This document shows positions 23,407 to 30,655 of a stretch of 30,895 nucleotides of DNA, piece by piece. The notes under the pieces were generated by a model. It was not told where the DNA came from. It made no database searches and saw only the letters and a list, made by a program, of their open reading frames with translations. Each line of letters starts with the position of its first letter. The first letter of the stretch is position 1. Source of the DNA: a virus. The position numbers and the translations under genes were made by a program. Where the stretch lies: the IMG/VR virus record IMGVR_UViG_3300026097_000772, positions 1 to 30,895 of that record. The stretch is one strand, 5' to 3'.

Positions 23407-24001
23407 TCTGTTTTCCTATAATCATATAACGATCGTATTTGGGCAATTCTAATTTATCTGAGAATATAATATCTAAATTTGCCTTCTGTTCGAAATTTTC
23501 TAAACTGTCTGCACAATTTATGTGTTCATCTAAATCAAAATAATTGTTGCTCTGTAAAACGTACAAAGAACTGTTAGGCTGAATATACTGCCAATAATAG
23601 TAATTCAGTTGCGGAATATGTTCACAGCTTGTATTTATAATCACATCTGCTTGTTCTACATGTTTACACATGTCTGCGGTTACTGCACGAAATCTGCCCT
23701 CTATTTCGTACCTCTTATTGACGGTGTATGCTGTTTCTTCACAAGCAGGATCTATGTCCACGCTGGTTATTCTATCCACTTGTATATCGCTGTTAAAGAT
23801 AAGACTGGCTAATACACCGTTCCAGCCACCGTGAATAACGATGTGTTCCCATTTTTTGTCTTGAAATTTCTGTAGATTTTCAATCAACCAAATCTTACTA
23901 TTAACTTGCCCTTTCCAAAAACTTTCCAGTGTTCGGTACCGATCGTCACTGTTGCGGATTGCATCCATCCAGAACAACACATCTTGTATATCAACTTTCA
24001 T
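23399..24001 (-). CDS. Class I SAM-dependent methyltransferase-like
   Basis: A 200-residue Rossmann-fold protein. Motif I reads VIHGGWNGVLASL (HGGWNG at 57-62) and the acidic motif II ends ITSVDIDP (D82/D84), together the SAM-binding loop and ribose contact. DVIINTSCEHIPQ is in the place of the catalytic strand (motif IV). It has no extra target-recognition domain, so it is not a typical DNA methylase. It overlaps the genes on both sides (8 and 11 bases) within a radical SAM operon, which suggests that it modifies the same product. The substrate is unknown. Confidence 0.82.
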   Translation of the reverse strand: MKVDIQDVLFWMDAIRNSDDRYRTLESFWKGQVNSKIWLIENLQKFQDKKWEHIVIHGGWNGVLASLIFNSDIQVDRITSVDIDPACEETAYTVNKRYEIEGRFRAVTADMCKHVEQADVIINTSCEHIPQLNYYYWQYIQPNSSLYVLQSNNYFDLDEHINCADSLENFEQKANLDIIFSDKLELPKYDRYMIIGKQNV

Positions 24002-24995
24002 ATTTTACCTTTGGCAATTTACTATCGGCAGAGCTTACACAGGACTTTGTTATACATTTACGAGGCTTGTCAAATATCTTAAATCCATCTTCAAGTGTTC
24101 CAATGGTCTCGTCATCGCAACTGTAACTTCTCTTTACTTCTGTGTCTCTTATTACTATCCCTTGGTATCCTGCGTTACAAGTCCATCCTTCGAACTTATT
24201 AAAATCAAATGCGTTAAACCTTTCTGCTTGATCAAGATAATACTTATTATGTTTATCATCTTCCAGTTCGACCTGATATAAAGGAATGAGTTTTTTATAC
24301 TCATCGGGGATTATTTGAGGGAATCCTGTTTGCATAAGGTCACGCTGTTCTTGTGTATAGCCGTCCACAATAAAACTCGCTGTAGGGTCGCTTTGAGGCT
24401 TTAACGTGACGTTTATACCTCTATCTGAAAGTCTATGGCATCTATTGTAATACTCGTCAAACATACCAGGAACCATAACTTGGTTTACGGTTACAAACAC
24501 TCCTGCATCTGCTAGCATAAGACATTTATCACCAAACTCTGTTTCATCTGCGTATTCGGCATGGAAACTGGCAGTTATACTTCTACGTTGTAGACTTTGT
24601 GTAGTGGTCAACCATCTATCCCACCACTTAGGTCCCGGCGAAATATTTGATGTCATATGTATGCTTTGATATTCTGGGACAGTGTCATTTGCATAATATT
24701 CGATAACATCAAGAAAGCCTTTAAGTGCCGTCGGTTCACCGCCACTGAAGCTAAAATGGAAGTCTGTAAAGTCATTAGCTCTTGCCTGTGCCTTGATACT
24801 ATCAATGGTGTTTAAGTATAATTCTAGCGGTTTCTTATCTGGGACACTAGATCTTGCGTATGGCCAGCAGTATGAGCAGTTATAATTACAATATCTTGTG
24901 GTTATCCAGGAGACAGTGAAAAGACGATTATCTAGAAGGGTTTTCTGACCAAATCGAACTATATTGTCCCACGGAATGCTTTGAAAGTCTGTCAT
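23991..24995 (-). CDS. Radical SAM enzyme (GWxCNxG C-terminal subgroup)
   Basis: A 334-residue enzyme with CNYNCSYC (C36, C40, C43) and GGEP at 85-88 (FSGGEP). The core is followed by ITASFHAEYADETEF and VTVNQVMVPGMFDEYYNRCH. The C-terminal part has GWTCNAGYQGIVIRDTEV, then SCDDE and KCITKSCVSS, as in the proteins at 20101 and 20978 although the last cysteines differ. It starts by ATGA overlap with the SPASM-like gene upstream and overlaps the methyltransferase by 11 bases. It is probably a third member of one subgroup. The substrate is unknown. Confidence 0.9.
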   Translation of the reverse strand: MTDFQSIPWDNIVRFGQKTLLDNRLFTVSWITTRYCNYNCSYCWPYARSSVPDKKPLELYLNTIDSIKAQARANDFTDFHFSFSGGEPTALKGFLDVIEYYANDTVPEYQSIHMTSNISPGPKWWDRWLTTTQSLQRRSITASFHAEYADETEFGDKCLMLADAGVFVTVNQVMVPGMFDEYYNRCHRLSDRGINVTLKPQSDPTASFIVDGYTQEQRDLMQTGFPQIIPDEYKKLIPLYQVELEDDKHNKYYLDQAERFNAFDFNKFEGWTCNAGYQGIVIRDTEVKRSYSCDDETIGTLEDGFKIFDKPRKCITKSCVSSADSKLPKVKYES

Positions 24996-26041
24996 TTTCT
25001 TGTATCGTATAACGCCTTAGAACACACTTTTACGCATGTCATACATTTGTTTTGTCCTTCCCAGTAAGAATTTAATGTTTCAAACAACATTAGATTAGGA
25101 ATGTTTAAAACTCCGTCTTGACATTTTGGTATACCTACAGCATTCATTATGTCTTTGGAATTTTGTACACTGAGGTTTCTAAGGACATGTATAGGAAGTT
25201 GTTCTTCAACTGGTGTTTCTAAATAATCTCCACCTATCCAGCAACAAGGAAATACACTTCCATAAGGATCCACATATATTCCTTGATCAGTTTCGCACAA
25301 TGGCGTTATTTCTGCATTTTCTAACACAGTGTCCCGTACTTTTTTGTCTACTAAAACGTCTAGCCTGCTGTTAGGAGTCTTTTTGTATTCCTGCCGCTGT
25401 GCAGGTTCTAAGTCATATAAATGAATACCGTTTTCATTTTGTACAGGAAATTTTTCCATTTCATAGAAACGAGTTGTGCTTACAAAATTAACCTGCTCTA
25501 CTCCTAAATCTAACAGGAACTTTTCTAGTTCTTCTGTGTCATGTTCGTTGTGTGCGAACACAAGACTATCTACACGGGCCGTTCCGCCTGCATCTATAAA
25601 TGCTGTTAAGTTCTGTATTACTTTGTCAAAATTAGTGTTGCGTCTATAAATTTCATGTTTTCCTTTAAAGCCGTCAACAGCAAACACCACCTGAACGTTT
25701 TGCTCAGCTAATTTTTTCCACCATTTTGTATCTCGCATGCCGCCGTTCGTATGTATAGCGAGTCTTACACCTGGGTTGCAGGATCTAACATAAGAGTAAA
25801 TTTCCAAACAGTCTTTTGCAAATGCAGGGTCACCGTAATTGCCACAACTATAGAAATTGTCTAATTGAGCTAAGAACTGAGGCGGAAACCAAGATTTAAA
25901 ATCGTTAATGCCGATATCGCCATTTTTAATAAACGGTCTGGTTGCGCCGCCATGATAATTTCTAGCACACATAGGACATTGTGCTTGACACTTATCAGTT
26001 AGTTCTATATGAACTGTTTTTATATTTTTAACAAGTTGCAT
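24992..26041 (-). CDS. Radical SAM/SPASM-like enzyme
   Basis: A 349-residue protein with CQAQCPMC (C18, C22, C25). The GGEP position reads CGNYGDP, a variant that keeps the Gly-Asp-Pro end. The C-terminal part has CETDQGIYVDPYGSVFPCCWIGG and later CMTCVKVC, a SPASM-type group of cysteines that would bind auxiliary Fe-S clusters. In this family the auxiliary clusters often bind a peptide or enzyme substrate. It overlaps the glycosyltransferase-like gene by 14 bases. The region between (ENAEITPLC) keeps spacing typical of SPASM. Family firm, reaction unknown. Confidence 0.9.
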   Translation of the reverse strand: MQLVKNIKTVHIELTDKCQAQCPMCARNYHGGATRPFIKNGDIGINDFKSWFPPQFLAQLDNFYSCGNYGDPAFAKDCLEIYSYVRSCNPGVRLAIHTNGGMRDTKWWKKLAEQNVQVVFAVDGFKGKHEIYRRNTNFDKVIQNLTAFIDAGGTARVDSLVFAHNEHDTEELEKFLLDLGVEQVNFVSTTRFYEMEKFPVQNENGIHLYDLEPAQRQEYKKTPNSRLDVLVDKKVRDTVLENAEITPLCETDQGIYVDPYGSVFPCCWIGGDYLETPVEEQLPIHVLRNLSVQNSKDIMNAVGIPKCQDGVLNIPNLMLFETLNSYWEGQNKCMTCVKVCSKALYDTRK

Positions 26042-26699
26042 CGAATTTTTCTTTTAGCCAATCGAAGTCATTTATAAGAGAGATATTTAATCTATTATTT
26101 TCACCGTATGCTTTTCCTGCTGTTGCTCCTAAAATAGCATATTCACCAAACGGTCTGTTGTGTCCTACGGTTGTCCAGATTTTAAGTCTCTGATTTGTTT
26201 CTTCCTCATTTTGTCTGTCGATGGCTCTTGATGCAAGTTTAGCACACTCTCTAAATGCACTTTTCCAAGTATTAAAGGGATCAGTATTAAAAGCTGTTAT
26301 ATTAGATATTTGTTGCATTGGTTTAAAATACTTTCCAATGCTTGTTGTCATATCCGGACTGTCAACTCTCATATTTTTCGTTAACTTTCTAGGAAGTAAT
26401 TTAACGCCTCCATAACCGTATGTTAAATCATTTATTGGATTTATACTCCGCCAAACATGCACTGTTTCTATATCAAAGTCATCAACTATATGCGAAAAAT
26501 TAAAATCGTCTTGTATAACAGCATCGCCGTCTACAACCCAAAACATTTTAGTAAAACATTTTTTGGCGGCGGCGATATGTGCTTGATGTATTCCCTTAAC
26601 ACCGTTAATTCTTTGTGCTCTTGAGAATTTGCTCTTTAAATTAATCCAATTTTCTTCTGCATTAGGTTCATTATACGATATGAAAGCTATATCATACAT
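26028..26699 (-). CDS. Glycosyltransferase-like protein (GT-A, DxD)
   Basis: A 223-residue protein starting MYDIAFISYNEPNAEENW. After the first strand it has a KGIHQAHIAAAKKC helix and MFWVVDGDAVI, whose DGD (57-59) is the DxD-type motif that binds a metal and nucleotide sugar. Later stretches (VHVWRSINPINDLTYGYGGV, FNTDPFNTWKSAFREC) fit the acceptor half. I set the start at 26699; the open frame continues upstream inside the radical SAM gene but would overlap it by more than 230 bases. The gap to that gene is four bases. It could glycosylate a base, a protein or a sugar. Confidence 0.7.
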   Translation of the reverse strand: MYDIAFISYNEPNAEENWINLKSKFSRAQRINGVKGIHQAHIAAAKKCFTKMFWVVDGDAVIQDDFNFSHIVDDFDIETVHVWRSINPINDLTYGYGGVKLLPRKLTKNMRVDSPDMTTSIGKYFKPMQQISNITAFNTDPFNTWKSAFRECAKLASRAIDRQNEEETNQRLKIWTTVGHNRPFGEYAILGATAGKAYGENNRLNISLINDFDWLKEKFDATC

Positions 26700-26703
26700 A
26701 CAA

Positions 26704-27678
26704 TTAATGTCCTTCCATATAATCTTTAAGAGTAAACTGTGTACCGAGCATATAGTCTGTACTAGCAGCCGGGTCATTACTCCATACAAGCACTTCGGGA
26801 TCTTCGTATAAGAAATCACAATTCTTGCAGTATTCGATGCTGTCAAAGTTTTTCTCGGCATGGGCTTTACGAAGCTGGCGGTATTCTGTTCCATTCCATA
26901 TTTCTTCGATGGTTTGTGTTTCCGCATGTCCGAGCACACTTAGACTTTCGTTCGGTGGACCCATTGTTTGGCAACAAGGAGTGACTGCTCCTTTAAGTCC
27001 TCCGTTGCCACCGCTTCTAATAGTAATCTCCGGAGCAAAAGGTCTACCGCATGTTCTTCGCTGACTAGGATCTCTAACGTATAACGGCTGGTAGTTGCCG
27101 CTCCAGTTATGCATTTTCCAAATATAACCGAGCACTCCGGTCGGTCCTATAAAGTTATTTCGATACTGATCAACTTCATATTCTACTTGTGTGTTATCTA
27201 ATATCAAATGGTAACTTGATAAAGTGCATTTTGCATCTTGTTGTTTGATATATTCTTTGGCCTTTGTTACATTTGTTTTTAATAGATCAAAGTTATCAAC
27301 ATCCATCCATTCTTTATACTTTTCTCTGTCGTAACCTATACAACTAAACCGAGCAAAGGTAAGGCCGGCGTCAACACAATCTTGCATAAAGTGTCCACTA
27401 AAGAAACTGCCGTTGGTGTACATAAAACTAGGAAGTCCTCTCTTCGTGCACTCTGCAATGTATAAAGGCAAGTCTTTAGCCATTGTGGGTTCGCCCGAAC
27501 CTTCTAGATTAATTACAGGCTTACCTGGTAGTTGATCAAGAATGTTTACAAACATATCCAAAGGCATCTTACGTGTCCACTCTTTGCCACGACCTGTAGT
27601 TTGAGGACACATTTGGCATGTATAGTTGCATCCGCCAAATACTTCTATGACTGCTCGTTCCAGTTTAGGCACCGACAT
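26704..27678 (-). CDS. Radical SAM/SPASM-like enzyme
   Basis: A 324-residue protein with CNYTCQMC (C17, C21, C24) and EGSGEPTM (GSGEP, 60-64) in the GGEP position. The C-terminal part has TCGRPF, then VTPCCQTMG and YCKNCDF, a SPASM-like cysteine group with CxxC. IEEIWNGTEYRQLRKAH before it is a helix commonly seen in SPASM proteins, where it precedes the last cysteines. It overlaps the unknown gene at 27665-28459 by 14 bases. It is similar in layout to the one at 24992-26041 but has different motif variants, so it may act on another substrate. The reaction is unknown. Confidence 0.9.
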   Translation of the reverse strand: MSVPKLERAVIEVFGGCNYTCQMCPQTTGRGKEWTRKMPLDMFVNILDQLPGKPVINLEGSGEPTMAKDLPLYIAECTKRGLPSFMYTNGSFFSGHFMQDCVDAGLTFARFSCIGYDREKYKEWMDVDNFDLLKTNVTKAKEYIKQQDAKCTLSSYHLILDNTQVEYEVDQYRNNFIGPTGVLGYIWKMHNWSGNYQPLYVRDPSQRRTCGRPFAPEITIRSGGNGGLKGAVTPCCQTMGPPNESLSVLGHAETQTIEEIWNGTEYRQLRKAHAEKNFDSIEYCKNCDFLYEDPEVLVWSNDPAASTDYMLGTQFTLKDYMEGH

Positions 27679-28459
27679 TTGTAATTTTTACTCCATGGTC
27701 GTTATAGTAATCATAATTCGGCAATAAAACTAACCCTTTTAGGATATTTTCAAAATCATCTGGGTTTTTTAAATTTAATTTTAATGTTTTGGATTTATTT
27801 TTGTTATTATTTTTTAAAACCCAATCGGGTACGTTTCCTTGCACATTAGTAGTTTGCCAAAAATCAATAATTCGCTTGGATTCTTTTCTTACACTGTTGG
27901 TAAGCCTTCCTTGGTCAAAATGTACATGGGGTATTAAGCTTCCCCACTCGGCACAAACTACCAAAAATATGCCGGTATTTGGAAAATATTCATTTAGTTC
28001 CTCTTCGCTAGAAAATGTTTTTTTAAATTGGCAAGATTTGCCTTTAGTATTGAAGGCTAGAGCGAGGATAGTATCAGGGCCAAAAAGTTTATAAACAATT
28101 TGTCTAGATCCGCCGGGATGGATCTCCCAAATCTGCTTAGGCGGATTATATATAGCACCAATAGGATTTTTAAATATATAATCAGCCTGTATATATTCAC
28201 GAGCAAGCCATACCAATTTTACATAATTTTCAATATTTGCTCTCCACTTTGTTGGGTCGTTATCCATAATATCTAAGTAATTAGGTAAATGCATACCTGT
28301 GGTGAAGAAATTTTCAACAGTTTTAGGCAAATAATCAAAAGATCTGTAGTTAAAATCATTCTTAGAAAATTCTGCTATACCTAAACTTTCAGTTGAATGC
28401 TTGTATGTGAAAAAAAGATTGCTGTGAGTTTCTATTTTAGGAAGAGTTTCGTATACCAT
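27665..28459 (-). CDS. Phage protein of unknown function, 264 aa
   Basis: The ATG at 28459 is favoured by GGAG at 28467-28470 on the minus strand, with good spacing. An alternative start at 28498 would overlap the SGNH gene by 62 bases. The protein has an aromatic N-terminal region (NLFFTYKHST, NYRSFDYLPKTVENFF), a conserved-looking IWEIHPGGSRQIVYKLF stretch, then VCAEWGSLIPHVHFDQG with several His and Asp residues, and a Lys/Asn-rich C-terminus. The HPGGSR segment might be a nucleotide- or phosphate-binding loop, but I cannot name a family. It is encoded between an SGNH hydrolase and a SPASM-like radical SAM. Confidence 0.78.
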   Translation of the reverse strand: MVYETLPKIETHSNLFFTYKHSTESLGIAEFSKNDFNYRSFDYLPKTVENFFTTGMHLPNYLDIMDNDPTKWRANIENYVKLVWLAREYIQADYIFKNPIGAIYNPPKQIWEIHPGGSRQIVYKLFGPDTILALAFNTKGKSCQFKKTFSSEEELNEYFPNTGIFLVVCAEWGSLIPHVHFDQGRLTNSVRKESKRIIDFWQTTNVQGNVPDWVLKNNNKNKSKTLKLNLKNPDDFENILKGLVLLPNYDYYNDHGVKITNVGA

Positions 28460-29279
28460 TAAATAGCTCCTTGTGTAATCTATTAGCAAAGTACTCATGA
28501 ACTTTTTCTACAAAGTGCCCACCAGGTAACCCATGATGTTTGATATTGTGATCAGAGAGTCTAAACTTAGGATTTATAATATTTCCACATAGATGAGTTA
28601 ATCCGTGTCTCTCATCGTTAGTATGATATGTACTTTGATCTTTAATTCCCCATGACCACAAACTACTGTCAAAAAACATCACAGGAATTTTATGAGCATC
28701 TAAGAATCCTTTTAATCCTTGTATGTGGCAATAGCTATGCCAGAATAGATCATAATAATCATAGTGAGTTAACACATATTTTCCAAATTGTGCCTTTTCT
28801 TTCCTTTGTTTTTCTAACCCATTAAAATGAATTGTTTCGTAATTATATTCATTTGACCAATCAGCATCTTGAGAAATAGGTGCTCCGAACCTCAATGGAT
28901 GAGTAATCATAATTAAACAAGCTAACTCAGTTGACGGTGTGCCTTTATTAAGCTCTCTTATAACTGTCATAAGAATTCTGTGACAAATATCCTGATTAGA
29001 TGCTCCAGGAGAGGCTGTATTCTCAACAGTAATTCCTATTTTTTTGGAAAGTATTGCTGGCCAAGCGCGGTTTTTTCTAATATCATCATACTTAAAACTA
29101 TCATCTCGAGAAAGTTTTTTTAACTTTTCCTTATATCTTTGCCAAGCATTTTTTCTTTCATTTTCGTTTGCTCCATCTTTTACTATTGCAGAATATCCCG
29201 GAATGTGCAAATCTCCGTCTAGTTCGTCGCCGGCTGTAAAGCTATCACCTCCTACTATAATTTTTTTAATTTGTTTCAT
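28437..29279 (-). CDS. SGNH/GDSL-type hydrolase
   Basis: A 280-residue protein with the GDSFTAG block at 11-17 (S13 as nucleophile), GASNQDI at 92-98 (block II Gly and block III-type Asn), and GLPGGHFVEKVHEYFA at 250-265 with H255 as the likely catalytic His. These make a credible SGNH esterase/lipase family assignment, although the usual DxxH near the end is altered. SGNH enzymes cleave or transfer acyl groups, often on sugars. A Lys/Arg-rich insert at 36-70 is unusual. It starts by ATGA overlap with the radical SAM gene upstream. An esterase with glycosyltransferase-like and GNAT-like genes points to a glycan or acylated product, which is inference. Confidence 0.8.
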   Translation of the reverse strand: MKQIKKIIVGGDSFTAGDELDGDLHIPGYSAIVKDGANENERKNAWQRYKEKLKKLSRDDSFKYDDIRKNRAWPAILSKKIGITVENTASPGASNQDICHRILMTVIRELNKGTPSTELACLIMITHPLRFGAPISQDADWSNEYNYETIHFNGLEKQRKEKAQFGKYVLTHYDYYDLFWHSYCHIQGLKGFLDAHKIPVMFFDSSLWSWGIKDQSTYHTNDERHGLTHLCGNIINPKFRLSDHNIKHHGLPGGHFVEKVHEYFANRLHKELFNGIRNSS

Positions 29280-30655
29280 ACTGTTCGGGCTATAACATTT
29301 TCATTTAATTCTTTGCAACTGTTATAAAATTCTGTGTATTCTGGAAAAGTTTCTAACAAGTTTGTATCTAACCTGCGATCATTTTCTGAAAAGAATTTGT
29401 AGAAATCTCTTCTTCCTTGCAATATCTTATCCTGGGAGATAGGATTTTGAAATGCGTAATCCCTTACTCTGCGCATTTTTTCTAATTCTACATCGGCAAA
29501 AAATTCTTTGTGATCGATTATGAACTGTAAATTGTTATCCATGTGTTCTTCTAAAAAATCTTGCGGTAAAATATTTAACATCCAATGAGGAGGTTCTTTT
29601 AGATACGGTATATCAATTTGCAGAAGCCGTTCCTTGCCTTGCTCTAGGAGTTCTTTCCGCCAGTGAATTACTCTATTCAAAAAATTTGTATATGTAGCAA
29701 CGCATAGCACATTAAAAGTACACATTATACCAACCTTGAATCCTCTATCTAATGCTTGCTTAAAATTCTTTTCCCAGTGGTCACATTGTAATCCAGTACG
29801 CATATACTCAGCCTGGGGGCCCCACCCTTCGATACTGGTAAACATACTGAAACTTTTAATCTTTTTTTGATCTAATAAACTTTCTACTCTATCATACATC
29901 TTACTGACTTTATTTTCAGTTACACCAAGGTTTGAATTTATACTTATTTCTAGCTGAGGGGCAGGCTCGTCTTCTAACAGATCAAAAAACTGCATTGCTC
30001 CTGGATTCATTAAAGGCTCTCCCCCTGTGATTCGTAAAGTCCATAAATCTTTACGCAAATCTGGCCACCACTTCCAGAAAGCTTCTATGTAAGGATTATC
30101 ATCTTTGGGCCCATAATACGTGCCGCTTTCTAAGAATTCAATGCCATATTGATTATAAGACAAGTCATAATTTCCATGCTTTTGAATTTCATCCATCCAT
30201 AGTGTACTAGCTTGGGGACAACAATACCCGCAACGATAATTACACCCGTTTCCAAAACTAATTTCTAAATATTTAGGATTTATATCCTTGTCCCAAGACA
30301 TTTTGCCTAGTTTTTCGATTTCATTAACTGCAAAATTACTCGAACTATGAATCATTCTATCTGATATATGTTCACCTTCTAAATCTTCAATATTCCAGCA
30401 ATAGTAACATTCGTCTGGCCGGCCGCCTTCCAACATTATTTTTCTTTGTTGTTTTTTCCATTCAGTATTATGAAGGGCACTTGGATTGGCCTTGACTTCG
30501 TGCACAGGAATATGATGGGGTCTAGGATGATAGCAACTGTGATTGTCACCAGTGTGCAGATATAGTGTTTCGTGTAACCACTTCATAGCACACATACCCG
30601 GGCCAATGTCGTTTAATCGATCTCTAGTTTTTTTTATATTATCTACATTCTGCAT
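29276..30655 (-). CDS. Twitch-domain radical SAM enzyme, 459 aa
   Basis: N-terminal cysteines are at C22 (GMCAMKW), C41 (HSCYHP), C83 and C86 (ECYYC). The middle one is a single Cys, not the CC pair of the other twitch proteins. The core has CNYRCGYC followed directly by another Cys (C138, C142, C145, C146) and GGEP at 211-214. The C-terminal 80 residues form a helical part ending FFSENDRRLDTNLLETFPEY, which is repeated in the partial gene at the window edge. It overlaps the SGNH gene by four bases and the partial gene by 17. Function unknown. Confidence 0.9.
   Translation of the reverse strand: MQNVDNIKKTRDRLNDIGPGMCAMKWLHETLYLHTGDNHSCYHPRPHHIPVHEVKANPSALHNTEWKKQQRKIMLEGGRPDECYYCWNIEDLEGEHISDRMIHSSSNFAVNEIEKLGKMSWDKDINPKYLEISFGNGCNYRCGYCCPQASTLWMDEIQKHGNYDLSYNQYGIEFLESGTYYGPKDDNPYIEAFWKWWPDLRKDLWTLRITGGEPLMNPGAMQFFDLLEDEPAPQLEISINSNLGVTENKVSKMYDRVESLLDQKKIKSFSMFTSIEGWGPQAEYMRTGLQCDHWEKNFKQALDRGFKVGIMCTFNVLCVATYTNFLNRVIHWRKELLEQGKERLLQIDIPYLKEPPHWMLNILPQDFLEEHMDNNLQFIIDHKEFFADVELEKMRRVRDYAFQNPISQDKILQGRRDFYKFFSENDRRLDTNLLETFPEYTEFYNSCKELNENVIARTV

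Noticed and set aside
23632-23639. A perfect minus-strand TATAAATA inside the methyltransferase gene
   Set aside because: It matches the T4 late consensus exactly, but it lies well inside a gene with no start codon shortly after it. I treat it as chance. It also shows that an octamer alone is weak evidence without position.
26700-26939. N-terminal extension of the glycosyltransferase-like gene to 26939
   Set aside because: The 80 extra residues lie antiframe-like within the radical SAM gene and have no domain character. The Met at 26699 begins a typical MYDIAFISYNEPN strand.
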